The notes under the pieces: model-generated
Databases searched by the model: none
What the model saw: the letters and a program-made list of their open reading frames with translations, nothing else
Told to the model about the DNA's origin: nothing
Shown here: positions 47,739-57,256 of the stretch, piece after piece
How positions within the stretch are numbered: position 1 is the stretch's first letter
Layout of the letters: each line of letters opens with the position of its first letter
Source: Vreelandella neptunia
GTDB taxonomy: Bacteria; Pseudomonadota; Gammaproteobacteria; Pseudomonadales; Halomonadaceae
DNA: 64,000 nt
Reading direction: 5' to 3'
Assembly (NCBI RefSeq): GCF_000712975.1
Contig: NZ_JHQL01000002.1
Coordinates: 434,001 to 498,000, forward strand
Made by a program: the position numbers and the translations under genes

Positions 47739-47756
47739 TTGCACAGACCATGCCAA
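47739..47756 (-). promoter_or_regulatory. Sigma-54 promoter of the guanidinobutyrate operon
   Basis: TTGGCATGGTCTGTGCAA on the minus strand has GG (-24) and GC (-12) exactly ten bases apart, as in the YTGGCACG-N4-TTGCA consensus. It lies about 60 bp before the gbuA start codon. A sigma-54 activator gene is divergently transcribed next to it. Confidence 0.85.
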
Positions 47757-47789
47757 GTCCCTGAACGCCCTAATAATAGGGCATTCAGG

Positions 47790-47866
47790 CATTATCGATG
47801 CAGTAATGAATTAAAATCACGTACACTTAAGTCATCTATGCATCATCGATGCAAAAATGCATTAAA
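47790..47866. promoter_or_regulatory. Two 26-bp direct repeats, candidate activator binding sites
   Basis: Copies at 47790-47815 and 47841-47866 share 22 of 26 bases; their core is ATCGATGCA followed by AATG-ATTAAA. The second includes the palindrome TGCATC-ATC-GATGCA. They are 51 bp apart, about five helical turns. Their centres are roughly 50 and 100 bp upstream of the -24 box, the usual place for an upstream activating sequence. Confidence 0.75.
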
Positions 47867-47887
47867 GGTTATTCGAGAGACAACGCT

Positions 47888-49306
47888 GTGAGTGAAATCG
47901 ATAAGTGCGTGCTAAAAACCATTGTGGAAACCGCTAACGATCACTTCTTTATCGTCAGCGGAGAGGGCCAAGTACTTGATATCAGTCCCGGCGCTGAAGC
48001 CGTTTATGGCGCGCCCCGGGAAGAGCTTCTAGGCAGTAGCGTTTATCAGCTTCAGCAAAAAGGCATCTTGAAGCCATCCATCACCTTAGAGGTGATGCGC
48101 ACCCAACAGCCAGCGCAACTAATGCAGGTAACGGGCACCGGTCGCCGTGTGATTGCTGAAGCCTACCCTGTCTTTGTGAATGGAAAATTAGAGCGTGTTA
48201 TTAGCCGTTCCAGAGACTTAACTGATCTACAGCTCCTGCAAGATGAATACGCACTACTCCAGAAGCGCTTTAGTGAACACTTAAAGCGCAGCCAAGCAGC
48301 CCCCGATGCCGAGGAACAAGCGCTGGACGATGCGTTGGATAACCTGCAGGCGAGAAGCCACGTTATGCGTGAAGTCGCCTTGCTTCTCAAGCGAGTTGCA
48401 CCTTCAGATGCCAATGTATTGATGCTGGGAGAGTCGGGCGTGGGGAAAACCGCGTTTGCCAAACAGCTGCACCGCTGGAGTCAACGCAGTAATAGCCCCT
48501 TTATTGAGGTTAACTGTGCGGCCATTCCCGAAAATTTATTTGAGTCTGAGATGTTTGGCTATCAGCCAGGCGCATTCAGCGGCGCAGCTCGCCAAGGAAA
48601 AGCTGGCTTACTAGAACAAGCGGAAGGCGGCACGCTGTTTCTGGATGAAATTGGTGAGCTTCCCTTATTAATGCAAACCAAACTGCTAAAAGTCATCCAG
48701 GACGGAAGCCTTACCCGGCTAGGTGATACGAGGCCACGCAAAGTGGACTTTCGCTTAGTCGTCGCCACGAATCAGAATTTAGCTAAACAAGTAGAAGCGG
48801 GGCTATTTCGTCTGGACCTTTACTACCGTCTCAACGTCATACCGGTCACGCTTCCCCCTTTGCGCGACCGCCGAGAAGATATCCCCGATCTCGTGGAAGC
48901 CTGCTTGGAACGCCTTAACCAACGCTACGGGCGGCAAAAAATTCTGGGTAATCAAGTGTGGTCAACGTTGATGGGAAGCGACTGGCCAGGCAACGTTCGC
49001 GAGCTTGAAAACTGGCTAGAGAGAGCTTGGCTATCCAGCCCTACCGATCAAATTGAAGCACCTAATCTCCATCCCTATAAGGAGCAGCCTCAAGCTCATC
49101 TGCCGAATATCCCAGCATCCTCATCGGCAGCACCCTTAGCGCCGGATGAAACCCTAAAGCAGTACCTCGCCAGGCTGGAGCACGACACACTGGAGGCATT
49201 GAGCACAACGCTCCCCAGTACGTATGCCATCGCTGAGCGGCTGGGGATTAGCCAATCCAGCGTGGTGCGCAGGCTGCAGCGTTATGGCATTAAAATCACC
49301 GCCTAA
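47888..49306 (+). CDS. Sigma-54-dependent activator with PAS domain
   Basis: A 472-residue enhancer-binding protein. A PAS sensor domain occupies about residues 10-110 (ANDHFFIVSGEGQVLDIS), then a AAA+ domain with Walker A GESGVGKT, the sigma-contact loop GAFSGA (GAFTGA variant) and Walker B GTLFLDEIGEL. The Fis-type HTH is at the end (AIAERLGISQSSVVRRLQRY). It probably activates the divergent guanidinobutyrate operon. The start is GTG at 47888 with GAGAGAC upstream; an ATG at 47849 would run through the binding repeat. Confidence 0.88.
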   Translation: MSEIDKCVLKTIVETANDHFFIVSGEGQVLDISPGAEAVYGAPREELLGSSVYQLQQKGILKPSITLEVMRTQQPAQLMQVTGTGRRVIAEAYPVFVNGKLERVISRSRDLTDLQLLQDEYALLQKRFSEHLKRSQAAPDAEEQALDDALDNLQARSHVMREVALLLKRVAPSDANVLMLGESGVGKTAFAKQLHRWSQRSNSPFIEVNCAAIPENLFESEMFGYQPGAFSGAARQGKAGLLEQAEGGTLFLDEIGELPLLMQTKLLKVIQDGSLTRLGDTRPRKVDFRLVVATNQNLAKQVEAGLFRLDLYYRLNVIPVTLPPLRDRREDIPDLVEACLERLNQRYGRQKILGNQVWSTLMGSDWPGNVRELENWLERAWLSSPTDQIEAPNLHPYKEQPQAHLPNIPASSSAAPLAPDETLKQYLARLEHDTLEALSTTLPSTYAIAERLGISQSSVVRRLQRYGIKITA

Positions 49307-49404
49307 CGCTTGGGTTGACACATCCCCGCCATATAAGCGTCATACAACCGCAACACCTTCCTCGCACTCTTAAACGTAGTTACTGATTGCGAGTGAAGGG
49401 GTTT

Positions 49405-50532
49405 ATGAACCAATCGCGTATCCGCCTGGAGCGCGTCTCCAAACGTTGGGGCGCGACCACCGCTGTCGATGACATCTCATTCGATGTCACACCAGGGCAG
49501 TTTGTTATTTTGCTGGGGCCATCGGGCTGCGGCAAATCTACCACGCTGCGTATGGTTGCTGGCCTGGAAGAAGCCAGCAGCGGGCAAATTCATATTGGCG
49601 AGCGCGATGTTACTCGCCTTCCCCCCGGTGATCGCGGGCTGAGCATGGTATTTCAGTCTTATGCGCTGTTCCCGCATTTGAGCGTTGCCGACAATATCGT
49701 TTTTGGCCTACGCAGCCGCAAGGTACCTAAAGCCGAACAGCGCCAACGGTTAGCGAACGTTGCAGAACTGGTTGACCTGACGGACTACTTAAACCGCAAA
49801 CCTGCCCAGCTTTCTGGTGGCCAACGCCAGCGTGTGGCGTTGGCCCGTGCGATCATTTCCGAACACCCGATCTGCTTGATGGATGAGCCACTTTCCAACC
49901 TGGACGCACGGCTGCGTAGTGATATGCGTCGGGAAATTAAAGCGCTGCAAAGCCGCTTAACTATGACGGTGATTTACGTTACTCACGACCAAGTGGAGGC
50001 CATGAGCATGGGCGATCGTGTGATTTTGATGCAGCAAGGAAAAATCGTTCAAGACGGCACACCTGATGAGCTCTACAACCGCCCAGCCAGCACTTTCGCC
50101 GCTAGTTTCATTGGTAGCCCAGCGATGAATCTACTGCCACTGGTACAAGGTGAACAAGGCGCCATTATCGAGGGCGAGCCAACGACGCCGATCGCTCCCT
50201 TAGAAGCTGCGGGCGGACAGTTGGGCGTGCGGCCAGAAGATATCGAGCTACGCCCCGCCTCTGAGCCCGGCGTTCCCGCGACAGTGGTGAGCAAAGAGTA
50301 CCTAGGCGCGGACACCATTGCCCATGTGGCGGTAGGGGCGCACACCTTACGCGTTCGGATTAGCGGCAAACACGCTTTATCCGACTCGACCTGCCGTCTT
50401 TACTGGCCAGTAGAAAGCGCACACTTTTTCGATGCTCACGGTACACGGCGAGACGACCTCATGATGAGCCCGCTTACGTCGACACACCGAACCGTTCCTC
50501 GTCCACCTGCGGTGGGCTCTTTCCAACACTGA
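49405..50532 (+). CDS. ABC importer ATPase, UgpC/MalK type
   Basis: A 375-residue ATPase of the CUT1 carbohydrate importer class. Walker A is [12 protein letters not shown], the signature is [14 protein letters not shown], Walker B is [11 protein letters not shown], and a C-terminal MalK-like (TOBE) domain follows ([12 protein letters not shown]). The ATG at 49405 has GAAGG upstream. It heads an operon of ATPase, binding protein and two permeases. Confidence 0.9.
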   Translation: MNQSRIRLERVSKRWGATTAVDDISFDVTPGQFVILLGPSGCGKSTTLRMVAGLEEASSGQIHIGERDVTRLPPGDRGLSMVFQSYALFPHLSVADNIVFGLRSRKVPKAEQRQRLANVAELVDLTDYLNRKPAQLSGGQRQRVALARAIISEHPICLMDEPLSNLDARLRSDMRREIKALQSRLTMTVIYVTHDQVEAMSMGDRVILMQQGKIVQDGTPDELYNRPASTFAASFIGSPAMNLLPLVQGEQGAIIEGEPTTPIAPLEAAGGQLGVRPEDIELRPASEPGVPATVVSKEYLGADTIAHVAVGAHTLRVRISGKHALSDSTCRLYWPVESAHFFDAHGTRRDDLMMSPLTSTHRTVPRPPAVGSFQH

Positions 50533-50561
50533 CAGCAGTATTGACACTTGTGGAGCCGTTT

Positions 50562-51842
50562 ATGCGTTTACGTATTCCTTTCGCTATGACCACCCTGGCA
50601 GCAGGTCTATTAAGTGCTGCGCACGTTAATGCGAACAGCGTTGATCTCACTATGTACTACCCCGTTTCGGTGGGCGGTGCACTCACCGACGTGGTAGATA
50701 ATTTAGTGGCGGAGTTTGAAAGCGAGCACCCGGATATCAACGTAGAAGCGATCTATGCCGGCAACTACGACGACACTCGCGTGCGCGCGATGTCTGCCAT
50801 TGAAGCAGGCGATACACCGCAACTATCCGTACTGTTTTCTATCGATCTTTACGAGTTAATTGAGCAAAACGCCATTGTTGCTTTCGACGACTTGGTCGAA
50901 ACCGATGAAGAGCGCGAATGGCTCAATAGCTTCTACCCAGGGCTGATGGAAAACGGCCAGTTGGATGGCAAAACCTACGGCATCCCCTTCCAGCGCTCCA
51001 CCATTGTGCTGTTCTGGAACAAAGACGCCTTTGAAGCGGCAGGCCTTGACCCCGAAACACCTCCAGAAAACTGGCAAGAGATGGCCGACATGGCCACTAC
51101 CGTGCGCGAAGCCTCTAATGGTGAGCAGTGGGGCGTGATGGTGCCGTCGACTGGCTACCCCTACTGGATGTTCCAGGCTTTCGCTTTTCAAAATGGTCAC
51201 CGGTTAATGAGTGACGATGGCACCGAGGTATATTTTAACGACCCCGCCGCCATTGAAGCACTTGAGTATTGGGTGTCGCTGTCCACGGAATACGAAGCGA
51301 TGCCAAGCGGCACCATTGAGTGGGGCACTCTACGTCAGAACTTCCTTGAACAGTCTACCGCGATGATGTGGCACACCACCGGTAACCTAACCGCTGTGCG
51401 CAGTGACGCAACGTTTGATTTTGGTGTCGCCATGCTGCCAATGAGCACCCAACGCGGCAGCCCTACCGGCGGTGGCAACTTCTACATTTTTGAAGATACA
51501 AGCGAAGAAGAGCAGCGCGCAGCGATGACCTTTATTCGCTGGATGACCGCTCCCGAGCGCGCTGCCGCCTGGTCGATTGAAACCGGCTACATGGGCGTTA
51601 GCCCCGCCGCTTACGAAACTGACGCACTACAACGTTATGTGGAAGAGTTTCCACCGGCAGCGGTCGCCCGCGACCAGTTGGAACATGGCACGGCGGAACT
51701 TTCTACTTACCAGGGTGGCCGTATTCGCCGCGCACTGGATAACGCTGTTCAAGCGGCACTCACTGGCCAGCTATCTCCAGAAGAAGCGCTGAACCAAGCG
51801 CAGCAAGAAGCCGATAGCGTGCTGCGCCGCTACGCCCGCTAA
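50562..51842 (+). CDS. ABC importer substrate-binding protein, UgpB-like
   Basis: A 426-residue periplasmic protein with a signal peptide (TTLAAGLLSAAHVNA). Features of the CUT1 extracellular solute-binding family include YGIPFQRSTIVLFWNKDAFE and a C-terminal IRRALDNAVQAALTGQLSPE. The nearest named type is the glycerol-3-phosphate binder UgpB, but sugars or glycerophosphodiesters remain possible. The ATG at 50562 has GGAG 6 nt upstream. Confidence 0.85.
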   Translation: MRLRIPFAMTTLAAGLLSAAHVNANSVDLTMYYPVSVGGALTDVVDNLVAEFESEHPDINVEAIYAGNYDDTRVRAMSAIEAGDTPQLSVLFSIDLYELIEQNAIVAFDDLVETDEEREWLNSFYPGLMENGQLDGKTYGIPFQRSTIVLFWNKDAFEAAGLDPETPPENWQEMADMATTVREASNGEQWGVMVPSTGYPYWMFQAFAFQNGHRLMSDDGTEVYFNDPAAIEALEYWVSLSTEYEAMPSGTIEWGTLRQNFLEQSTAMMWHTTGNLTAVRSDATFDFGVAMLPMSTQRGSPTGGGNFYIFEDTSEEEQRAAMTFIRWMTAPERAAAWSIETGYMGVSPAAYETDALQRYVEEFPPAAVARDQLEHGTAELSTYQGGRIRRALDNAVQAALTGQLSPEEALNQAQQEADSVLRRYAR

Positions 51843-51861
51843 CGCACTTCATCGTTCCGTT

Positions 51862-51881
51862 CGCCGGGGTTTGCCCCGGCG
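51862..51881 (+). other. Strong hairpin after the binding-protein gene
   Basis: CGCCGGGG, a TTTG loop, then CCCCGGCG. There is no T run. It lies between the binding-protein gene and the first permease, as in many importers where it stabilises upstream message and lowers permease output. Confidence 0.8.
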
Positions 51882-51904
51882 CTTCCAACGTGCGGTATTT
51901 CATT

Positions 51905-52789
51905 ATGTCTTTTACCGACCACCGCAAAATGCAGCTTTATGGCGCTCTGTTGCTGTTACCCGCCGCCATCCTGCTAGCCACTTTTGCTTACCTGCCCACC
52001 ATCGCCACGTTGGTCAACAGCTTATTTTTACCCGGTTTTCGCGGTGCGCCTACGCAATTTGTAGGGCTAGAAAACTACCACGTATTGTTTGACGACCCGA
52101 CGTTTTGGAAGGTCGCCCGTAACAACCTACTCTATGCGCTAGGTACAATTCCTACGTCCATCGCGCTGGCGTTGGCGATGGCACTGTTTGTAAATGGTAA
52201 ATTGCGCGGGCGTGGCTTTGTGAGGATGGCTTATTTTACCCCCACCATTTTGCCAATGATCGCCGCCGCCAATATCTGGATGTTCTTCTACGCGCCGCAG
52301 ATTGGCCTGTTCAACACGTTGCTCGGCGCACTAGGGTTTTCCAGCGTGAACTGGCTTGGCGACCCAAGCGTGGCGCTTGGTTCTGTGATTGTGATGTCGA
52401 TATGGAAGGAAGCCGGCTTTTTTATGATTTTTTATCTGGCGGCGTTACAGGGGATTCCGCCAGAACTGAAGGAGGCTTCTGACCTGGAAGGCACCAGCCG
52501 CTGGAGTTTTTTCTGGCGGGTGACATTTCCACTGTTGATGCCCACCACGCTGTTTGTGCTCATCAATGCGCTGATTAACTCGGTACGGGTCGTGGATCAC
52601 CTGTTTATTTTGACCAAGGGCGGCCCGAACAACGCCACTAACCTGCTGCTTTATTACGTCTACGAGAACGCGTTCTCCTTCTTCGATCGCACCATGGCGG
52701 CCACCATCACCGTGGTCATTTTGCTGGTGCTTGCGGTGGTGGCCACGCTGAAGTTCACGGTTCTCGACCGCAGGACACACTACCAATGA
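51905..52789 (+). CDS. ABC importer permease, UgpA type
   Basis: A 294-residue membrane protein with six helices and the EAA loop (ASDLEGTSRWSFFWRVTFPL). It is the first of two permease subunits. The ATG at 51905 is used; a GTG at 51890 is also in frame, and neither has a strong ribosome site. It overlaps the next gene by 4 bp. Confidence 0.9.
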   Translation: MSFTDHRKMQLYGALLLLPAAILLATFAYLPTIATLVNSLFLPGFRGAPTQFVGLENYHVLFDDPTFWKVARNNLLYALGTIPTSIALALAMALFVNGKLRGRGFVRMAYFTPTILPMIAAANIWMFFYAPQIGLFNTLLGALGFSSVNWLGDPSVALGSVIVMSIWKEAGFFMIFYLAALQGIPPELKEASDLEGTSRWSFFWRVTFPLLMPTTLFVLINALINSVRVVDHLFILTKGGPNNATNLLLYYVYENAFSFFDRTMAATITVVILLVLAVVATLKFTVLDRRTHYQ

Positions 52790-53640
52790 GCTCAATCTCA
52801 TCGCCTTCAACACCATACCCGACACGCGCGCGCTTTTTTTCAGTGCCATCGCTTGAAACCATAGCGGCTTGGCTGCTGGCGCTCATTTGGATTTTTCCGT
52901 TGCTGTACGCATGTTGGGCGGCGTTTCATCCGCCCGCCTACATGGTGCGCTTTGATTTATTTGCGCCGCTAACGCTAGATAACTTTAAAAACGCCTGGGC
53001 CCAGGCCCCTTTTGCTCGTTATTACCTAAACACCTTCATGCTGGTCACCGGGGTGGTGCTCGCTCAGTTTATCGTGTGTACCTTGGCAGCATTTGCCTTT
53101 GCGCGTTTTCCGATTCCCGGCAAGAACCTGCTGTTTATGCTGGTGCTGATTCAACTCTTCGTGTTTCCCGAAGTGCTGATTGTTGAGAACTACCGCATCG
53201 CTAGTGAACTGGGGTTGATCAATACCATTACTGGTATCGGCTTGCCCTACGTGGCCAGTGCCTTTGGTATTTTCTTGCTGCGCCAAACCTTTAAAACGAT
53301 TCCTCGAGAGCTAGAAGACGCAGCCCGTATTGAGGGCTGCAACTGGCTCGAAATTCTTTGGAAAGTATACGTTCCCCTGGCCAAGCCTACTTACCTTGCT
53401 TACGGATTGGTCTCCATCAGCCACCACTGGAACAACTTCCTTTGGCCACTGGTTGTGACCAATTCGGTAGAGAGCCGCCCGCTAACGGTAGGATTAGGGG
53501 TGTTTTCCGCGCCCGAAACCGGCGTGAACTGGGCTACCGTGAGCGCCGCCACGCTATTAAGCATCGCCCCGCTGCTCATCGCCTTCTTGCTCTTCCAACG
53601 CCAGTTCGTGCAGTCGTTCTTAAGGGCCGGTATTCGTTAA
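52786..53640 (+). CDS. ABC importer permease, UgpE type
   Basis: A 284-residue membrane protein, second permease of the pair, with the EAA loop DAARIEGCNWLEILWKVYVP. The start overlaps the previous stop (ATGA). It completes a CUT1-type importer with the ATPase and binding protein upstream. Confidence 0.9.
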   Translation: MSSISSPSTPYPTRARFFSVPSLETIAAWLLALIWIFPLLYACWAAFHPPAYMVRFDLFAPLTLDNFKNAWAQAPFARYYLNTFMLVTGVVLAQFIVCTLAAFAFARFPIPGKNLLFMLVLIQLFVFPEVLIVENYRIASELGLINTITGIGLPYVASAFGIFLLRQTFKTIPRELEDAARIEGCNWLEILWKVYVPLAKPTYLAYGLVSISHHWNNFLWPLVVTNSVESRPLTVGLGVFSAPETGVNWATVSAATLLSIAPLLIAFLLFQRQFVQSFLRAGIR

Positions 53641-53669
53641 GCTCAAATGGTCGCTATTTTAAAAAATCG

Positions 53670-53699
53670 CTCACTTGGCGTAATCTATAGGCAAGCGAG
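53670..53699. promoter_or_regulatory. Inverted repeat at the toxin-antitoxin promoter
   Basis: CTCACTTG and CAAGCGAG (7 of 8 paired) flank a TAATCTATAG segment just before the antitoxin ribosome site. An antitoxin of this type usually represses its own promoter through such a site. Confidence 0.5.
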
Positions 53700-53711
53700 G
53701 AGGAAAAATAG

Positions 53712-54113
53712 ATGGCTATTCAGCAAAAAACAGCCGATAAACGCCGCAATATGGGGGCCGCAGCGATGCGTACTTACCCCAATATTTCACGAGCATGGGG
53801 GCTGAAAGAGAGTCAGGCAGCGTTGCTACTAGGAGTTCCTGACTCTACCTACCGCCGTTGGAAACAGTCACCTGAGCAGGCGCGGCTTGATGCAAATCAT
53901 CTGGAGCGCATGTCGTTGATCCTCGGCATATATAAAGCGCTGCATATCCTCCTCCCTAATACAGAAGCTGCTAATAGCTGGCTTCAGAGAGCTAACAACA
54001 ATCCTCTGTTTTCAGGTCACTCGCCAATGGAGCGCCTGCTCAGCGGGCAAGTGTCTGATCTTTATGTTGTTCGCCAGCATTTGGATGCAGCGCGCGGAGG
54101 AAGCCATGCATGA
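53712..54113 (+). CDS. Xre/MbcA/ParS-type antitoxin
   Basis: A 133-residue antitoxin. The N-terminal helix-turn-helix includes LKESQAALLLGVPDSTYRRW, and the C-terminal toxin-binding domain includes HLERMSLILGIYKALHILLP and ANSWLQRANNNPLF. It neutralises the adjacent RES toxin and likely represses the operon. It overlaps the toxin gene by 4 bp. Confidence 0.9.
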   Translation: MAIQQKTADKRRNMGAAAMRTYPNISRAWGLKESQAALLLGVPDSTYRRWKQSPEQARLDANHLERMSLILGIYKALHILLPNTEAANSWLQRANNNPLFSGHSPMERLLSGQVSDLYVVRQHLDAARGGSHA

Positions 54114-54790
54114 CCTATTCATTGAGCGAGGTTATATGGCGACCCAGTTACCGCGTCATTCCTTCACGCTTTCCACCAATTGATTTATTTGAGGGGGTAA
54201 ACACTAGCACCGATGACTGGGAGCTACTCAACGAGTTAGAGGGTGAAACCTCGGCACGGCTGCGAGAGGAAGCTGGTGCTATTCACCTAGTGCGTGATGA
54301 AGATCGCCGCTATGGTCAAGGCTGGACACCCGTCATGGCCGCCTTCTGCCACTTCCCCGCCACCGGCTCGCGGTTTAGCGATGGCACCTTTGGCGCCTAC
54401 TACTGCGCGCTAACGGAAGCCACCGCCATTGCCGAGACCTGTCATCACGCCGAGCGTTTTATGCGTGAGTCAAATGAACCACCCATGATGCTTCAGCAGC
54501 GTGTTTATCTGTCGGATTTAACGGGTGAATTGATTGATTTACGTGGTCACAACACTGCCCAGACGCTTCTCATGCCGGATAGCTGGGAAGCCGGGCAACG
54601 CTTTGGCCGAGAAGCATGGGGAAACCAAGTCGATGGCATTGTTTACCCCAGCGTGCGTGATCCTGAAGGCGAGTGTGCGGCGGTTTTGCGGCCACCCGTA
54701 CTTGCCGCAACACGCCAAGGGAAACACCTTGGCTACGACTGGGATGGGCAGCAAATCCGCCATGTTTATGAGCTAACGCTGCTGGGTTAG
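54110..54790 (+). CDS. RES-domain toxin
   Basis: A 226-residue RES toxin. RES proteins degrade NAD+ and resemble ADP-ribosyltransferases. The characteristic Arg, Tyr and Glu lie in ATGSRFSDGTFGAYYCALTE, followed by ATAIAE; a downstream Ser lies in VYPSVRDPEG. The preceding antitoxin has an Xre fold, so this is a type II pair. Its start codon is inside the antitoxin stop region (ATGA). Confidence 0.9.
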   Translation: MTYSLSEVIWRPSYRVIPSRFPPIDLFEGVNTSTDDWELLNELEGETSARLREEAGAIHLVRDEDRRYGQGWTPVMAAFCHFPATGSRFSDGTFGAYYCALTEATAIAETCHHAERFMRESNEPPMMLQQRVYLSDLTGELIDLRGHNTAQTLLMPDSWEAGQRFGREAWGNQVDGIVYPSVRDPEGECAAVLRPPVLAATRQGKHLGYDWDGQQIRHVYELTLLG

Positions 54791-54817
54791 CAACGAACGT
54801 AACGGCTACCACTACTG

Positions 54818-55837
54818 CTAACCGCGCCCCTGGCAGTGTTCCCCTCGCGCTATCGCGGCAGCATCGAAGGTGCCCGTGTCTAACACCCAGGCGGTGACAA
54901 GCGCGGCGGGTGTCACGTCAAAGGCAGGGTTCCACACGGGAGCATTTTCGGGCGCCCAGACGACATCACCAAAAGCGCCGGAAGCGCCACGGATTTCTGC
55001 CGCATCGCGCTGTTCAATTGGAATATCGCCGCCTGACGCGCAGGCGGGATCGACGGTGGTGTAGGGTGCGACCACGTAAAACGGCACGTTATGGTAGTGA
55101 GCGGCAACGGCGAGCATGTAGGTGCCCACTTTGTTGGCGAAGTCACCATTGGCGCAAATCCTGTCGGCACCGACCATGACTTTATCGACTTTCCCTGCCG
55201 CCATTAAGCTCGCGGCCATGCTGTCAGCAATCAATTGATAGGGAATACCTAAGTCGGCCATTTCCCAAGCGGTTAAGCGGCCACCCTGGAGCAATGGACG
55301 TGTTTCATCCACATACACATGCAGCTCCACACCACGCTGCTGGGCAACTGCCAGCGCGCCAATGGCGGTGCCAACGCCTGCGGTGGCAAGCGCCCCGGTA
55401 TTGCAGTGGGTCAAAACACGATCACCCGATTGCAAAAGGTCTGCCCCCCGCTCGGCCATGCGTTGGCAAAGCGCACGGTCTTCTGCAAACAATTCAGCGG
55501 CGCGCTCAGCCAGGGCGGCAGCCCCTTGCTCGAAGCAGGCTTCCATGGCATCCAGGCAATACATCAGGTTCACTGCGGTGGGTCGCGTGGCACGTAAGCG
55601 GTCACTGACGGATTGCCAGCTACCTTGCGGATGGCGCGCAGCAGTCTGCGCCAGCACAAAGGCAGCGCTCAAGCCAATCAGTGGCGCACCGCGAATCGCT
55701 AGATTTTTCACCGCATGCTGCCACTCTTCTGGCGAGTCACAGCGCACCCACTGCTCCGCCTGGGGCAGCTGGGTTTGATCCAAATACTCAAGGTAGTCGA
55801 CATAGACTCGTAAACTGCGTGACTGTAAGTGTGGCAT
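54818..55837 (-). CDS. mtnA: S-methyl-5-thioribose-1-phosphate isomerase
   Basis: A 339-residue isomerase of the eIF2B-like family that converts MTR-1-phosphate to MTRu-1-phosphate in methionine salvage. Motifs include NLAIRGAPLIG, THCNTGALATAG with the catalytic Cys and KVMVGADRICANGDFANKVG with the catalytic Asp. It is divergent from mtnBCD. Confidence 0.95.
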   Translation of the reverse strand: MPHLQSRSLRVYVDYLEYLDQTQLPQAEQWVRCDSPEEWQHAVKNLAIRGAPLIGLSAAFVLAQTAARHPQGSWQSVSDRLRATRPTAVNLMYCLDAMEACFEQGAAALAERAAELFAEDRALCQRMAERGADLLQSGDRVLTHCNTGALATAGVGTAIGALAVAQQRGVELHVYVDETRPLLQGGRLTAWEMADLGIPYQLIADSMAASLMAAGKVDKVMVGADRICANGDFANKVGTYMLAVAAHYHNVPFYVVAPYTTVDPACASGGDIPIEQRDAAEIRGASGAFGDVVWAPENAPVWNPAFDVTPAALVTAWVLDTGTFDAAAIARGEHCQGRG

Positions 55838-55948
55838 TGGTGGACTCCTTGAGCACTTGAACTTGACTAGCAGAACAACGGCGCGGCTTATCAGGCGCGA
55901 AGCTTATCATATAGAATGGCTGCCACTAGAAGAGGCGACGCAGATCCT

Positions 55949-56539
55949 ATGATGACGCTACAAACTGAATTGCTGGATGCCATTTCATGGGCGGCGCGGC
56001 AAGGCTGGACGCCCGCCACCGGCGGAAACTTTTCCGCCCGTACCGAAGCGGGGTATTTGGTCACCGCTTCCGGGCGCGATAAGACCCGTATTCAGGCCGA
56101 TGACCTACTGCTGTGCGATCTGGATGGCAAAGTGCTATCAGGCGATGGTAAGCCAAGCGCGGAAAGTGATCTCCATGCTGCGCTCTATCGCTTAGACGCA
56201 TCGATTAACTGCGTGCTGCATACCCATACCCTAGCCAGCACCGTGCTGTCGCGGCGCTTTCCAAACGGCATTGAGCTAAGCGGCTTCGAGATGCAAAAAG
56301 CCCTGCAGGGCAACGTGACCCATGATGCGACTATTCGCTTACCTGTAGTGCCAAATTCCCAAAATATGGACGAGCTAGCGGAGCATGTACGCAGCGGCTG
56401 GCCGATGCCCTGGGGCTTTTTGGTAGCAGGGCACGGTATCTACGCCGTGGGCGATAGCATCGCTAGTTGCCGCCGGCACTTGGAAGCCATTGAATTTTTA
56501 CTGTCCTGTGTACTTGAAGAGAGCCGGTGGTCTAAATGA
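55949..56539 (+). CDS. mtnB: Methylthioribulose-1-phosphate dehydratase
   Basis: A 196-residue class II aldolase-fold zinc enzyme of methionine salvage. It has the family start GWTPATGGNFSAR and the zinc-binding HTHTLAS; the catalytic Glu is in KPSAESDLHAA. The start is uncertain: the ATG at 55949 fits the family length, but an in-frame ATG at 55916 also exists. It overlaps mtnC by 4 bp. Confidence 0.92.
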   Translation: MMTLQTELLDAISWAARQGWTPATGGNFSARTEAGYLVTASGRDKTRIQADDLLLCDLDGKVLSGDGKPSAESDLHAALYRLDASINCVLHTHTLASTVLSRRFPNGIELSGFEMQKALQGNVTHDATIRLPVVPNSQNMDELAEHVRSGWPMPWGFLVAGHGIYAVGDSIASCRRHLEAIEFLLSCVLEESRWSK

Positions 56540-57222
56540 GTAACCTAGCTGTTCGCGCCGTTGTAACCGATATTGAAGGCACCACCACGGATATTAACTT
56601 CGTGCATAAGGTGCTGTTTCCCTACGCCCAGGCCAAGCTACCCGACTTTCTACGCGCGAATGCAGGCACACCTGCGGTTGCCGAGCAGATTAACGCGGTA
56701 CGCCGTGACATGGGTGACGCTGATGCCACGCTGGATGCTGTCATTGCTCAGTTACTGCACTGGATCGAGACCGACCAAAAGGTCACGCCGCTGAAAGCAC
56801 TGCAAGGCATGGTGTGGGCGGACGGCTATCAGCGTGGCGATTTTAAAGGCCACCTGTATAGTGACGTCGCCCCGGCGCTGCGCCAGTGGCAGCAGGCAGG
56901 CAAAGCGCTCTACGTGTATTCGTCAGGCTCTGTGCAGGCGCAGAAGCTGCTGTTTGGCTACAGCGATGAAGGCGACTTAACCCCCCTGTTTAGCGGCTAC
57001 TTTGACACCCATATTGGCCATAAACGCGAAGCCACGGCCTATCAGCGTATTATCGCTGAGCTTGATCTACCGCCCGAGGCAGTGCTGTTTCTGTCTGACG
57101 TGGTAGAAGAGCTGGACGCCGCCAAGCAAGCGGGCATGCAAACCCTGCAGTTAGTTCGCGAAGGCACCCAGGCGGGCAACACCCACGCTTGCGTTACTCG
57201 CTTTGATGAAATCGCTGTTTAG
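56536..57222 (+). CDS. mtnC: Enolase-phosphatase E1
   Basis: A 228-residue HAD-superfamily enzyme. Motif I is VVTDIEGTTTDINFV, with the Asp nucleophile, and motif IV is LFLSDVVEELDAA. It enolises and dephosphorylates 2,3-diketo-5-methylthiopentyl-1-phosphate. Confidence 0.96.
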   Translation: MSNLAVRAVVTDIEGTTTDINFVHKVLFPYAQAKLPDFLRANAGTPAVAEQINAVRRDMGDADATLDAVIAQLLHWIETDQKVTPLKALQGMVWADGYQRGDFKGHLYSDVAPALRQWQQAGKALYVYSSGSVQAQKLLFGYSDEGDLTPLFSGYFDTHIGHKREATAYQRIIAELDLPPEAVLFLSDVVEELDAAKQAGMQTLQLVREGTQAGNTHACVTRFDEIAV

Positions 57223-57256
57223 CCTTTACTGCCGCCATCTTTAAGGAGAGCCTAGA

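Noticed and set aside
49315..49345. TTGACA with a nearby TATAAG as a promoter for the Ugp-like operon
   Set aside because: The spacer is only 11 bp, and no acceptable -10 box lies at 16-18 bp.
53712..54790. Toxin-antitoxin pair as the edge of a genomic island
   Set aside because: No integrase, tRNA, direct repeat or transposase was seen on either side.
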